The notes under the pieces were generated by a model. It saw nothing but the letters and a program-made list of their open reading frames with translations, was not told where the DNA came from and made no database searches. Below are positions 1 to 7,448 of a DNA stretch of 13,810 bases, piece after piece. The stretch comes from Candidatus Bathyarchaeota archaeon (GTDB lineage Archaea; Thermoproteota; Bathyarchaeia; Bathyarchaeales; Bathyarchaeaceae). The position numbers were made by a program, and so were the translations under genes. Within the stretch, counting starts at the first letter, position 1; every line of letters begins with the position of its first letter. The stretch is from assembly GCA_029879825.1 (NCBI GenBank), contig JAOUPL010000027.1:1-13810 (forward strand), written 5' to 3'.

Positions 1-227
1 AAGTAACTCCCAGATTAGTTCCCGGACTTCCGCGAGATAAAAACTGGGTGCGAGTTCAAATTTCGAAAGATACTCCCCGGGAAGACATTGAAAGCCTTGC
101 CAAGGAAAACAAACTTTCGTGCAAAATGCAAAAGAACGGATATATGCTCGTCTACGGCAATGGGGAAAGTATAAAATCTTTTGTCAAAAAAATGGCTGAA
201 AAGTTCCGCGGCACAAGAAAAAGATGA
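1..227 (+). CDS. C-terminal fragment of an unrecognised protein
   Basis: The frame is open from position 3 to a TGA at 225-227 and gives about 74 residues. The gene starts outside the window. The readable tail includes VRVQISKDTPREDIESLA and KNGYMLVYGNG and ends in a basic tract, KFRGTRKR. The alternation of short strands with a helix rich in E and K looks like a compact alpha/beta domain end, but I do not recognise the family and assign no function. It lies upstream of smc in the same direction. The 140-bp gap with TATA-like elements suggests smc has its own promoter and is not co-transcribed with this gene. That the frame is coding is inferred from its protein-like composition and from the well-placed promoter after its stop. 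Confidence 0.55.
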   Translation, partial: VTPRLVPGLPRDKNWVRVQISKDTPREDIESLAKENKLSCKMQKNGYMLVYGNGESIKSFVKKMAEKFRGTRKR

Positions 228-281
228 AAGCCCCTCGAAGCTTTTGCAACAAAATAGTTAAAACGCGTTTCTCATGCATAT

Positions 282-305
282 TTTATTTATAGAAGATATT
301 TATAG
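282..305 (+). promoter_or_regulatory. Candidate TATA elements for the smc operon
   Basis: Two AT-rich TATA-like boxes lie here, TTTATTTATA at 282-291 and ATATTTATAG at 296-305, in a gap whose surroundings are less AT-rich. With the usual archaeal spacing of about 25 bases from TATA centre to transcription start, transcripts would begin near 312 or 326. That leaves a 5' leader of roughly 40 to 55 bases before the smc ATG at 368. No strong Shine-Dalgarno site precedes smc; AGGCGG at 351-356 is the nearest purine-rich match. This is a pattern call only. Confidence 0.45.
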
Positions 306-367
306 AAAGATTGTAAAATGATAGGTTAATTTCCGCTATGAAAAAACCGAAGGCGGTTTAGAAGAAA

Positions 368-3300
368 ATGCCTTACATTAAAAAAATCGAACTGAGAGGC
401 TTCAAGTCCTTCGGCCCGAAAACCGCTAGCATCATGCTGGATAAAGGCTTCACTGTCCTCACCGGACCGAACGGAAGCGGGAAAACCAATATTGCTGACG
501 CCGTTTTATTTGCCTTAGGTGAGCTAGGCGCCAGAAGGCTTCGCGCCGAAAGCCTTGCCAAACTAATATTTCACGGTTCTCCCGAAGGGCATGTAGAAAA
601 AGCGAAAGCCGCCAAAGTCGTTATTCAATTTGACAACTCTGACAACCGCCTACCCGTTGACACAAGCACCGTAACCGTTTCTCGCGAAGTCTACAGGGAT
701 GGTCAAAGCGTTTATCGTCTCAACGGAAGAAGGATTTCAAGGTCCCGCATTGTTGATATACTGTCTATGGCTGGAATCAGCCCGACTGGACACAACGTTG
801 TTGTGCAGGGAACCATCACACGCATGGCTGAAATTTCTTCTCACGAACGTAGAAAAATGATATCAGGGTTGGTTGGCATAGCCCGTTACGATGCCGAGAA
901 GGCTGAGGCAGAAGAAAAACTTCGAGTGGCTGAGATATCTACCAGAACAGCCATGGGTCGAATAGATGAAGTGCAGAAAAGAGTAGACGACCTAGAAAGA
1001 GAACGCAACGAATTGCTTCGTTACATGTTCCTTCAAAAGGAAATTAAGCGATTTGAAGCCATAAAAATCTTCGGTGAAATCTTGGAAGTCCAAGGAAAAA
1101 TCGCTGAGGTCACATCAAAAATTGAGACAGTTCGGGACAAGGTTGAAAAATCGAGGCAATTAAGGGAACAACTTAGATCTCAGCGTCGTGAAGTCGAAAC
1201 GGAATGGAGAAAAATCAGTTCAGAAATGATTGAGGAAGGTGGAACACGTCTTCTTGAAGTTCAAATCAAGATAGGCGACATCAAATCGAAACTAACTGAA
1301 CTGGCAACTAAGATGAGTGCTGGAACAACAAGCCTTGAAGGTCTCAAAAAAGTGAGGGAGAATAGTCTCCAGCAGCTAGAGGCTATCAAAAACGAAATCG
1401 CTGAAAACAGCAAGGAGATTCGGCGATTAAAACGAGAACGTGACGGCCTTTCCAAAGAAATTGGCATCAAACAATCTCAATATGAGGCTATCTCAAATGA
1501 AGCCGCAGAATTACGGTCTACCTTGGGCGAAAACAGCAAAAAAATTCGGGGAGTTGAGGGACAATTAGACAGGCTTACTCGGGATCTCATTAATCTTCGA
1601 AGTGACTATTTCCGAAGCCAAACAACAATAAAAGTTTTTTCACGTCGACTAAACGATCTCAAAACCCGAAGGGATAGATTTACATCCACCCTCAACGACC
1701 TCAAAAAATCCTATGCAGACCTCAAGGTGGTGCAGAGGGAGCAGATAAAACGATCTAAAAATCTTGAACGAACCCTGGAGCGAAGAAGTGCACAAAGGGA
1801 GTCTGTGGAGAACGAGATAGCCCAAGCCGAGAAAATCGCTGAATCCGCTCGAGAAGCGGTGGTGGAGTTTGCCACTCAACGTGAACTTGCTGAAAGAGTT
1901 GCAACAGAGGAAAACGCGTTAAGAAACATCGAAGAACTTGCAGAATTGGGCGTAATTTCCGGTGTACACGGACGACTCAGAGATCTGATCAAAGTAGAGA
2001 GCGGTTATGAGCGCGCCATAGAGGCAACAGCAGCCGGTTGGCTCGACTCCATTGTTGTTCAAAATTTTGACGCGGCGTTCACGTGCGCTGAAACACTGAA
2101 ACGCCTAAAATTGGGTAGAATCAAAATAATTCCCCTTGAAGAATTGTCCATCATCAAGTCCATCAATCCCCCAAAGCTTAGGGGAGTAAGCGGGCCTGCC
2201 TCTGCCTTTGTCAAGTGCGCGAAAAGATGCGAACCCGCCGTGATTTTCGTCTTTGGAGACACCCTTTTAACAAGAGATGAAAAAACCGCTTTCGTGGCTT
2301 CTCGTAGCGGTCACAGGACAGTTACCTTTAACGGAGACCTTTATGAAGCTGGTGGAGGATTTGAAAGCGGTTATTATCGAGCGCCTGTTGACTTCTCTTC
2401 CATCATTCCAAGCGCGTCTGCTGTGAAAAGTCTTGACGAAGCCGTAAGGGCTCTTCAGGAGCACTTAGCAAAGAGGGGGCACGACATAGGTGCTTTTGAC
2501 GAGGAAATCGACAAAACTAGGATGGAACTCGCCAGATTGGCTGAAGCCATCACCACCCTTGAGGGCGAAATTGCGAGAGTACGCAGAAGCGTCAAGCAAG
2601 CTAGAAGAAATATCAAGCATATCGAAAGGTACATCCAAGGGGTTAATGAGCGTCTTGAAACAGAGAAGACGCAGCTAGGACTCCAAAAGGCGCAACGCAT
2701 TACTCTTCGAAAAGAAATGCAAAAATTACGCAATGAATTAGCGGAATTACGGCGAAAAACTGATCCAGTTCAGATTCAAGAAATGGAGGTTCAGCGAGAA
2801 AGATTTGGAGAGGAATTCATCGGGTTGCGGCAGAGACTTGGTAGCATAGAGACTAATCTTGCAACCCTTGAATCCAAGTTCAAAAATGTCCTCAAGATAG
2901 GTGCTGATAACATCAGAATTCAGCTTAGAAAGGTGAAGTGGCAGATTTCAACCGTAGAAAATGAAGTTGAAGAAGCGCGTCTAAAAGAGGAGACACTCGA
3001 AAAAGAGCTTCTGGAACTCGAAAAGACCAAAGAAGAATTGTCTCGCACCGTTTTGACTGCTAGGGAGGAGTCGAAGAATTTTACGTCTCAGATTGATGAC
3101 ATTGATAAGAAGTTGAATCGATTGGCTGTCGTGTATGAACGTTCGGATCGGTTGTTCAATGAACTTCAACTCAGCTTTCAAACATACGAATTGCAGTCGG
3201 ATCAGCACCGTCGTCGATTGAAGGAACTCGGTTATGAAGAGCCCTTGAAGATTTCGCCGGAACAACTCAAGACGGCCGAGTCTTCCCTTAAACTGTTACG

Positions 3301-3916
3301 CTTTGAGCTGGAGCGACTAGGAGCCATTAATCAACTAGCTCTAACACATTACGCTGAGCAAGCTTCAAGATACAAGGAACTATCCATACGTATGAATGAG
3401 CTTGAAAAGGAAAAACAAGCCATCGTCTCTTTCATGGATGAAATTGAAAGGAAAAAGCGTGCGGTTTTCATGGGCGCCTTCAGCAAAATACATGAAAGCT
3501 TCAGTAGATATTTTTCGAAACTCACCGACGGTGGAGAAGCTGTCCTAAAACTCGAAAATCCTGAAGACCCACTCACCGGCGGAATGGATATGGTTGTTCA
3601 ATTCCCCGGCAAACCTCCCATCCTCGTGAGTGGAGCCAGCAGCGGAGAGAGGTCTGTGGCAGCAGTTGCCTTCATATTTGCTCTGCAAGATTTCATGCCC
3701 GCCGCCTTCTATTTGTTTGATGAGATCGACGCGCATCTGGATGCCTTTCACGTAGCCAAGCTAGGAGAACTCTTGGCTGAAGAATCGGTGAAATCACAGT
3801 TTCTGGTTATCACGTTGAAGCCTGAGATGGTTAGTAAAGCTGAGAAGATATATGGAATATACGAACGTAACGGAGTCTCCCACGTGGTTTCCGCCATGCT
3901 CAAGGAGGCTGCGTAG
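368..3916 (+). CDS. smc: Chromosome segregation/condensin ATPase SMC
   Basis: This 1182-residue protein is a complete SMC, the DNA-entrapping ATPase of the archaeal/bacterial condensin. The N-terminal head has Walker A G33-PNGSGKT-40. Long heptad-rich coiled-coil arms run from about residue 165 to 520 and from 680 to 1030. The hinge lies at about 525-675 and carries the glycine-rich GGGFESGYY segment typical of dimerising hinges. The C-terminal head has Walker B FYLFDEID with D1118 and catalytic E1119, a D-loop AHLD, and ITLKPEM at the switch position, where I recall euryarchaeal SMCs also having Leu rather than His. The ABC signature reads S1091-SGERS-1096, where SGGEK(S/A) is usual. The start is fixed by an in-frame TAG at 359-361, just upstream of the ATG. 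The stop overlaps the scpA start by one base, and scpA and scpB follow, so the kleisin complex is encoded as one operon. Confidence 0.97.
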   Translation: MPYIKKIELRGFKSFGPKTASIMLDKGFTVLTGPNGSGKTNIADAVLFALGELGARRLRAESLAKLIFHGSPEGHVEKAKAAKVVIQFDNSDNRLPVDTSTVTVSREVYRDGQSVYRLNGRRISRSRIVDILSMAGISPTGHNVVVQGTITRMAEISSHERRKMISGLVGIARYDAEKAEAEEKLRVAEISTRTAMGRIDEVQKRVDDLERERNELLRYMFLQKEIKRFEAIKIFGEILEVQGKIAEVTSKIETVRDKVEKSRQLREQLRSQRREVETEWRKISSEMIEEGGTRLLEVQIKIGDIKSKLTELATKMSAGTTSLEGLKKVRENSLQQLEAIKNEIAENSKEIRRLKRERDGLSKEIGIKQSQYEAISNEAAELRSTLGENSKKIRGVEGQLDRLTRDLINLRSDYFRSQTTIKVFSRRLNDLKTRRDRFTSTLNDLKKSYADLKVVQREQIKRSKNLERTLERRSAQRESVENEIAQAEKIAESAREAVVEFATQRELAERVATEENALRNIEELAELGVISGVHGRLRDLIKVESGYERAIEATAAGWLDSIVVQNFDAAFTCAETLKRLKLGRIKIIPLEELSIIKSINPPKLRGVSGPASAFVKCAKRCEPAVIFVFGDTLLTRDEKTAFVASRSGHRTVTFNGDLYEAGGGFESGYYRAPVDFSSIIPSASAVKSLDEAVRALQEHLAKRGHDIGAFDEEIDKTRMELARLAEAITTLEGEIARVRRSVKQARRNIKHIERYIQGVNERLETEKTQLGLQKAQRITLRKEMQKLRNELAELRRKTDPVQIQEMEVQRERFGEEFIGLRQRLGSIETNLATLESKFKNVLKIGADNIRIQLRKVKWQISTVENEVEEARLKEETLEKELLELEKTKEELSRTVLTAREESKNFTSQIDDIDKKLNRLAVVYERSDRLFNELQLSFQTYELQSDQHRRRLKELGYEEPLKISPEQLKTAESSLKLLRFELERLGAINQLALTHYAEQASRYKELSIRMNELEKEKQAIVSFMDEIERKKRAVFMGAFSKIHESFSRYFSKLTDGGEAVLKLENPEDPLTGGMDMVVQFPGKPPILVSGASSGERSVAAVAFIFALQDFMPAAFYLFDEIDAHLDAFHVAKLGELLAEESVKSQFLVITLKPEMVSKAEKIYGIYERNGVSHVVSAMLKEAA
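3902..3908 (+). promoter_or_regulatory. Shine-Dalgarno site fixing the GTG start of scpA
   Basis: AAGGAGG lies inside the last codons of smc, 7 bases before the GTG at 3916-3918. The GTG shares its G with the smc TAG stop. This arrangement supports termination-coupled re-initiation and makes the GTG, rather than the downstream ATG at 3928, the likely start. Confidence 0.75.
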
Positions 3917-4590
3917 TGTCCTCGTCTATGGAAAAACCTTTCTATTTTCAGCCTCCATGGAACATACTATTCGAGCTTCACAGGTTACAAAAGATAATGC
4001 CTTGGGACGTCAACATCTCCTTTCTGCTAGGGTCTTTCTTGGAGGAAATGGAGAAAAGAGGAGAAATCGATTTCAGAGCCTCGGGTGTGGCCCTCGATTC
4101 TTCCACCACAATATATCTCATGAAGTCCAAACTTCTGCTAAAGTTGGAGGAGCCTCCGCCTCCACCTAAACTTCCCCCAGATTTCCTACCTCCCCCCTTG
4201 TTCCTTCCGCTCCGTTATGAGCTATCTTCAACGACCATTCATCATCTGTTGAATGTATTGGATGAAGTGTTGAAGGGTGAACGCTTAGTTCCTTCAGAAC
4301 CACGTTTGGAACCATTCTTACCCACGCCGGAAGTTCTTCCTCAAGTTGACCTATATTTGATGGAAATCGAAGAACGCATGGAAAATTTGTATAATCTCCT
4401 CTGCCAATTCGCAAGTGAAGCGAAGTTGATTGTATTCTCCAAGGTTGTAGCTGGATTAGAAAAGCTTGAAGCAGTTAAAAAGTTCATAATACTCCTCTTC
4501 CTTGCACAAAGAGGCAAAGTGAACTTGTGGCAAGAGGAAGACTTCGGCGGACTTTACATAACCATCACAGGAGGCCCAAGTGTTGAATGA
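3916..4590 (+). CDS. scpA: Segregation and condensation protein ScpA (kleisin)
   Basis: This 224-residue protein is the kleisin subunit that bridges SMC heads. The N-terminal part matches the SMC-neck-binding region: PPWNILFELHRLQKIMPWDV at about 13-32 corresponds to the family pattern of a short hydrophobic loop, a helix, then a PWD motif, and a helix with MKSKLLL follows near residue 69. The C-terminal part, about 170-220 (FSKVVAGLEKLEAVKKFIIL, then VNLWQEEDFGGLYI), is the winged helix that binds the SMC cap. Between them is a proline-rich stretch with 11 prolines in residues 80-98. At 224 residues it is near the short end for the family. The GTG start overlaps the smc stop by one base and the end overlaps scpB by 11 bases, so all three are translationally coupled. 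Confidence 0.9.
   Translation: MSSSMEKPFYFQPPWNILFELHRLQKIMPWDVNISFLLGSFLEEMEKRGEIDFRASGVALDSSTTIYLMKSKLLLKLEEPPPPPKLPPDFLPPPLFLPLRYELSSTTIHHLLNVLDEVLKGERLVPSEPRLEPFLPTPEVLPQVDLYLMEIEERMENLYNLLCQFASEAKLIVFSKVVAGLEKLEAVKKFIILLFLAQRGKVNLWQEEDFGGLYITITGGPSVE
4569..4574 (+). promoter_or_regulatory. Shine-Dalgarno site for scpB
   Basis: AGGAGG sits 5 bases before the GTG at 4580-4582, inside the scpA coding sequence. It supports the GTG start, although the adjacent TTG at 4583 would be almost as well spaced. No in-frame ATG is available nearby; the ATG at 4587 is in another frame. Confidence 0.65.
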
Positions 4591-5179
4591 AAAGGAACAG
4601 GAATCGTCTGAATCGCTTAAAGAAGAAAAATTTACGCGCGATTTAGCAGTGCTGGAAGCAGCGCTCTACGTGGCTGGGCGGCCTCTTGATTTCAAGACTT
4701 TGGGAAGACTAATTGGGACTCGCTCTAAAACGAAAGTTAAAAGGCTCGCGAAGACTCTCATGGAGAAGTATAAAAATCGTGACACAGCCCTCGAAATCCT
4801 TGAATTTGAGGGTGAACGGTTCGTTTTGCAGTTGAAGGCGGAATACACGCCTAAAGTTCGAAGGTTGGCCACAAGGCAACTTCTTTCTAGGGGTCCCTTG
4901 AAGACCCTGTCTTATGTTGCCTATCGCCAACCGGTGCCTCAGCTCCAAGTCATCGATGTCAGAGGTCATCACGCTTATGGTCACCTTAGGCAACTGGAAG
5001 ACCTAGATTTGATCATTCGTGAGAGGGCTGGACGAAAAAAAGTGATACGAACAACCGAGTTTTTTGCTGACTACTTCGGTCTAAGCCACGACTTACGAAC
5101 CATGAAGCGTCAACTCAAAAGTATTTTCGAAGATTTTGCTAGGCCCGAACTGGAAGAGAAAACAAACCTAGAGAAATAA
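4580..5179 (+). CDS. scpB: Segregation and condensation protein ScpB
   Basis: This 199-residue protein is the winged-helix partner that dimerises on ScpA in the SMC-ScpAB complex. It has the two-winged-helix layout of the family. The first wing-helix domain (about 20-95) begins with LEAALYVAGRPLDFKTLGRL. The second (about 96-175) includes LSYVAYRQPVPQLQVIDVRG, then HLRQLEDLDLI, and the basic RAGRKKVIRTTEFFADYFGL that is characteristic near the ScpB C terminus. The acidic N-terminal 18 residues are not conserved in the family. It overlaps the end of scpA by 11 bases and stops with TAA at 5177-5179. The next gene has its own promoter. The assignment rests on both sequence pattern and operon position. 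Confidence 0.93.
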   Translation: MLNEKEQESSESLKEEKFTRDLAVLEAALYVAGRPLDFKTLGRLIGTRSKTKVKRLAKTLMEKYKNRDTALEILEFEGERFVLQLKAEYTPKVRRLATRQLLSRGPLKTLSYVAYRQPVPQLQVIDVRGHHAYGHLRQLEDLDLIIRERAGRKKVIRTTEFFADYFGLSHDLRTMKRQLKSIFEDFARPELEEKTNLEK

Positions 5180-5194
5180 GGCTGTTGCTAAGAT

Positions 5195-5205
5195 AAACTT
5201 ATATG
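5195..5205 (+). promoter_or_regulatory. TATA box for rps8e
   Basis: AAACTTATATG lies just after the scpB stop. Its centre is about 50 bases before the TTG at 5251, which allows a transcription start near 5227 and a leader of about 25 bases. This suggests the ribosomal protein gene can be transcribed separately from the condensin operon. Confidence 0.5.
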
Positions 5206-5236
5206 TCAAGTTTCGGTAGTCTCATCGATATCCTCT

Positions 5237-5244
5237 GAGATGAT
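5237..5244 (+). promoter_or_regulatory. Shine-Dalgarno site deciding the TTG start of rps8e
   Basis: GAGATGAT matches the archaeal GAGGTGAT pattern at 7 of 8 positions and ends 6 bases before the TTG at 5251-5253. No ATG or GTG gives a better S8e N terminus. The family normally begins within a few residues of a VW(H/Q)G motif, which here sits at residues 3-6. Confidence 0.6.
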
Positions 5245-5250
5245 GTAGAC

Positions 5251-5643
5251 TTGTCTGTGTGGCATGGAGATCAACATAAAAGAAAAGCTTCGGGCGGCAG
5301 AAAACGACCCTATCGAACGAAAAGAAGATTTGGAAGAGGCTCCTTTCCAGCGGAAACAAGGTTGGGTAAACCTAAGAGGAAAGTCAGCCGTAAACATGGA
5401 GGTAACGAAAAGGTTCGATTGTTAGCTACAAAACACGCAAACGTTTCTGATGCTTCTGGAAAAACCACTAAGGTAGAGATTCTTCGCGTGATAAAGAATC
5501 CAGCTAACGTGGATTACGACCGCCGAGGCGTAATTACTAAGGGAACAATAATTGGAACTCCCTTGGGAACTGCACGGGTGACATCCCGCCCCGGACAAGA
5601 CGGTATCGTAAACGCCATTCTCGCTCCAAAAGAAACCGCTTAG
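5251..5643 (+). CDS. rps8e: 30S ribosomal protein S8e
   Basis: This 130-residue protein is the archaeal/eukaryotic small-subunit protein S8e, close to the normal archaeal length. Family hallmarks are visible in order. They are the N-terminal VWHGDQHKRKASGGRKRPYR basic arm, KVSRKHGGNEKVRLL near residues 44-58, VIKNPANVDYDRRGVITKG, and the C-terminal GTARVTSRPGQDGIVNAIL. It is rich in Lys and Arg, as expected for an rRNA-binding protein. Translation starts at TTG, supported by a well-placed Shine-Dalgarno site. It follows scpB in the same direction after 71 bp and ends 11 bp before the stop of the convergent srp19. The identification is secure. Confidence 0.96.
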   Translation: MSVWHGDQHKRKASGGRKRPYRTKRRFGRGSFPAETRLGKPKRKVSRKHGGNEKVRLLATKHANVSDASGKTTKVEILRVIKNPANVDYDRRGVITKGTIIGTPLGTARVTSRPGQDGIVNAILAPKETA

Positions 5644-5654
5644 CGGTCTGGGTC

Positions 5655-5939
5655 TTATCCACGGATATCCAAAAGTTCCTTCGCAATCTTCCGCAGGGTC
5701 TCGACTTTAGAATCTTTTTTAGGGATAATGAGTAGGCCAGTTTCTTGCCGTGGAGAACTTGGATGTATGGCGTCAGGGACTATTTCAGGTTGAAGACCCA
5801 TCCTTTTCACTGCTTTTTGAATTTCGTCTAGATTTGGTGATGGTGTAGCAAGTTTTTTTGGAACTCTTCGCCCCTCCATTCGGGTTTTGTTGGCATCGAA
5901 GTAAACTGGCCACAGAAAAATCTTGTTTTGTTTCCGCAT
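5655..5939 (-). CDS. srp19: Signal recognition particle 19 kDa protein
   Basis: SRP19 binds helices 6 and 8 of 7S RNA and prepares it to bind SRP54 in the archaeal signal recognition particle. From the ATG at 5939 the protein has 94 residues, a normal archaeal length. The N-terminal RNA-binding face MRKQNKIFLWPVYFDANKTR is diagnostic, followed by EGRRVPKKLA, a helix LDEIQKAVKRMG and a C-terminal strand GLLIIPKKDS. An ATG three codons upstream, at 5948, is also in frame. The AGGAG at 5956-5952 is only 3 bases from that ATG but 12 from the one at 5939, so I prefer the latter. It converges on rps8e with an 11-bp gap and diverges from gar1. Confidence 0.95.
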   Translation of the reverse strand: MRKQNKIFLWPVYFDANKTRMEGRRVPKKLATPSPNLDEIQKAVKRMGLQPEIVPDAIHPSSPRQETGLLIIPKKDSKVETLRKIAKELLDIRG

Positions 5940-5948
5940 TTCAATCAT

Positions 5949-6152
5949 AATCTCCTATGGATTTCAGGTGCTTTATTCGTTACGGTGGAAAATAAAAATC
6001 TCTGGCAGAATCAGGGTTCTCGATGCTGTTGAAGTAAGAACATTTGAGCTAATCTTGACAAAAAATTATCAATCGATTCACATATATCTGAAAACAATGT
6101 TAAACCGTCGGAGTTGAAGACGCAAAGTGAAGATTTTCAGAATTTGTTCTTA
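5949..6152. other. Divergent gap between srp19 and gar1
   Basis: This AT-rich stretch separates the two divergent genes. On the minus strand GATTTTTATTTTCC (plus 5987-6000) could be the srp19 TATA region, placing its transcript start near 5965. I looked for box C/D motifs, H/ACA ACA boxes with hairpins and tRNA boxes and saw none. Open frames crossing it on the plus strand start inside srp19, lack ribosome-binding sites and read like noise. Confidence 0.35.
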
Positions 6153-6167
6153 GAAAGGTTTAAATAA
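6153..6167 (+). promoter_or_regulatory. BRE/TATA promoter for gar1-tfb
   Basis: The purine-rich GAAAGG at 6153-6158 is followed immediately by TTTAAATAA (6159-6167), a good archaeal BRE plus TATA arrangement. Transcription would begin near 6188, giving a leader of about 25 bases before the gar1 start. A GAGGGGAAAGGAAGA tract at 6196-6210 supplies the ribosome-binding purines. Confidence 0.6.
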
Positions 6168-6211
6168 AGCGGCTCGTTTGAACCATAGGTTTTGCGAGGG
6201 GAAAGGAAGAT

Positions 6212-6472
6212 TTGCAGAGAATCGGCCATGTCCTCCACGTGAGTTCCAGCCGGAACATAATTCTTAAGGCGGAAAACATCCCTCGAATCGGCGACAAGGT
6301 GATGGATGAAAACCTCAATCCTGTGGGAATGGTTTTTGACGTGTTTGGCCCCACCTCCTCAACATACGTGGCGGTGAAACCCAACATACAGAACCCGCAG
6401 CGTCTCGTTAATCGCGTTCTTTACGTCATCCCCTCTAAACCCGGAAGGAAAGAGAGGAAGAAAAAAAGATGA
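6212..6472 (+). CDS. gar1: H/ACA ribonucleoprotein protein Gar1
   Basis: This 86-residue protein is archaeal Gar1, which joins Cbf5 in the H/ACA guide-RNA pseudouridylation particle and helps product release. The beta-barrel pattern of the family is clear: IGHVLHVSSSRNIILKA at 4-20, then IPRIGDKVMDENLNPVGMVF at 23-42, DVFGPTSSTYVAVKP, and a lysine/arginine-rich tail GRKERKKKR. Translation starts at TTG (6212-6214) behind a purine-rich tract; no in-frame ATG precedes the conserved first strand. The stop overlaps the tfb start as ATGA. I recall this gar1-tfb pairing from other archaea, which strengthens both calls. Confidence 0.93.
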   Translation: MQRIGHVLHVSSSRNIILKAENIPRIGDKVMDENLNPVGMVFDVFGPTSSTYVAVKPNIQNPQRLVNRVLYVIPSKPGRKERKKKR

Positions 6473-7404
6473 AGGAAGAAGAAGTCCCACAACCGTTGAG
6501 GGTTAGACAGTGCCCCGAATGCGGAAGCACCCGACTTATGCGAGATTACGAATGCGCCGAGATTGTGTGCATGGACTGTGGATTTGTTGTTGCCGCCAAA
6601 CTCGCAGATCGAGGACCAGAGTGGCGCGCTTTCGACGATGAGCAACGCGCCAAGCGCGCAAGAGTTGGTGCCCCCCTTACCTTCACCATTCATGACAAAG
6701 GTCTTTCTACCATGATCGACTGGCATGACCGTGATATTTATGGCAAAAGGCTTTCTCCTGGGCAGAAGGCTCAGATTTACCGGCTTCGTAAGTGGCAGCG
6801 CCGAATCAGGGTCTCTGATGCTACGGAGAGAAACCTTGCCTTTGCCCTTTCTGAAATTTCCAAGATAGCGAATAGTCTCAGCCTACCCAAGAATATCCTT
6901 GAAACTGCCTCTGTTATCTATCGTAAAGCTGTTAAAGAGCGCCTTATCCGTGGAAGGTCTATTCAAGGCGTAACAGCAGCCGCCATATACGTAGCCTGCA
7001 GACAATGCGGATTGGCTCGAACTCTCGATGAGATTGCTCAAGCCTCAAACATTAATAAAAAGGAAGTTGGACGCAGCTATCGATTTCTCGTAAAAGAGCT
7101 TGACTATTTCATTCCGCCCCTAAAGCCTAGCCAATACGTAACCAAGTTTTCCAACCAACTAACCATGCAGGGAAAGGTTGAAGAAATCGCCCACAAAATC
7201 CTCACAGCTGCGAAGGAGCTAAAACTTACGTCGGGAAGAGGACCAACAGGCATAGCTGCGGCAGCCAGCTACATCGCGTCGGTTCTAACTGGAGAAAGAA
7301 AAACTCAGAGGGAAATTGCCGAAATTGCTCAGGTGACGGAAGTTACAATAAGAAACCGCTATAAGGAATTGGTTGAACGCCTGCAGTTCATCATATCCCT
7401 TTAA
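6469..7404 (+). CDS. tfb: Transcription initiation factor B (TFB)
   Basis: This 311-residue protein is archaeal TFB, the TFIIB homologue that binds the BRE and TATA-bound TBP and recruits RNA polymerase. The N-terminal zinc ribbon uses C15, C18, C34 and C37. The B-reader/linker follows with DRGPEWRAFDDEQRAKRAR at 52-70 and the GAPLTF and DKGLSTMI segments. Two cyclin-fold repeats follow, one at about 110-200 (ERNLAFALSEI, then RGRSIQGVTAAAIYVACR) and one at about 205-305 (SGRGPTGIAAAASYIASVL, then TEVTIRNRYKEL). Length and motifs are entirely typical. The ATG overlaps the gar1 TGA by four bases and is preceded by GGAAGGAAAGAGAGGAAG, so the two genes form one transcript. Confidence 0.98.
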   Translation: MKEEEVPQPLRVRQCPECGSTRLMRDYECAEIVCMDCGFVVAAKLADRGPEWRAFDDEQRAKRARVGAPLTFTIHDKGLSTMIDWHDRDIYGKRLSPGQKAQIYRLRKWQRRIRVSDATERNLAFALSEISKIANSLSLPKNILETASVIYRKAVKERLIRGRSIQGVTAAAIYVACRQCGLARTLDEIAQASNINKKEVGRSYRFLVKELDYFIPPLKPSQYVTKFSNQLTMQGKVEEIAHKILTAAKELKLTSGRGPTGIAAAASYIASVLTGERKTQREIAEIAQVTEVTIRNRYKELVERLQFIISL

Positions 7405-7415
7405 CTATTCCTCTG

Positions 7416-7425
7416 TTAATTTTTG
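7416..7425 (+). terminator. T-rich terminator after tfb
   Basis: TTAATTTTTG begins 11 bases after the tfb stop. Archaeal RNA polymerase terminates on short T runs without a hairpin, and none is visible here. This is a weak pattern call supported by its position between two separately promoted genes. Confidence 0.35.
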
Positions 7426-7448
7426 TAAGCTGTAGCATCTTTGAGGAT

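Noticed and set aside
338..361. Short frame MKKPKAV ending in TAG, in the same frame as smc, suggesting an N-terminal extension by amber read-through (pyrrolysine).
   Set aside because: TAG serves as an ordinary stop for smc, rps8e, etfB and the zinc-ribbon gene in this window, the SMC fold starts normally at 368, and the extension would overlap the promoter leader.
3770..3916. Cohesin-like features (YLFDEID, ITLKPEM, GVSHV) that might suggest a eukaryote-type SMC1/3 relationship.
   Set aside because: As I recall, euryarchaeal SMCs share the same FYLFDEID and ITLR-type segments, and the partner genes are ScpA and ScpB, so this is ordinary archaeal SMC.
3852..4169. Plus-strand frame of 105 codons spanning the smc/scpA junction.
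   Set aside because: It overlaps two well-supported genes in another frame and reads as non-conserved sequence; the scpA frame has a Shine-Dalgarno site and kleisin motifs.
5923..6117. Plus-strand frame of 64 codons between srp19 and gar1.
   Set aside because: It begins inside the N terminus of srp19, lacks a ribosome-binding site and has no recognisable pattern.
5949..6152. Possible box C/D or H/ACA RNA in the gap before gar1.
   Set aside because: No RUGAUGA/CUGA pair at usable spacing and no ACA-tailed hairpin could be seen on either strand.
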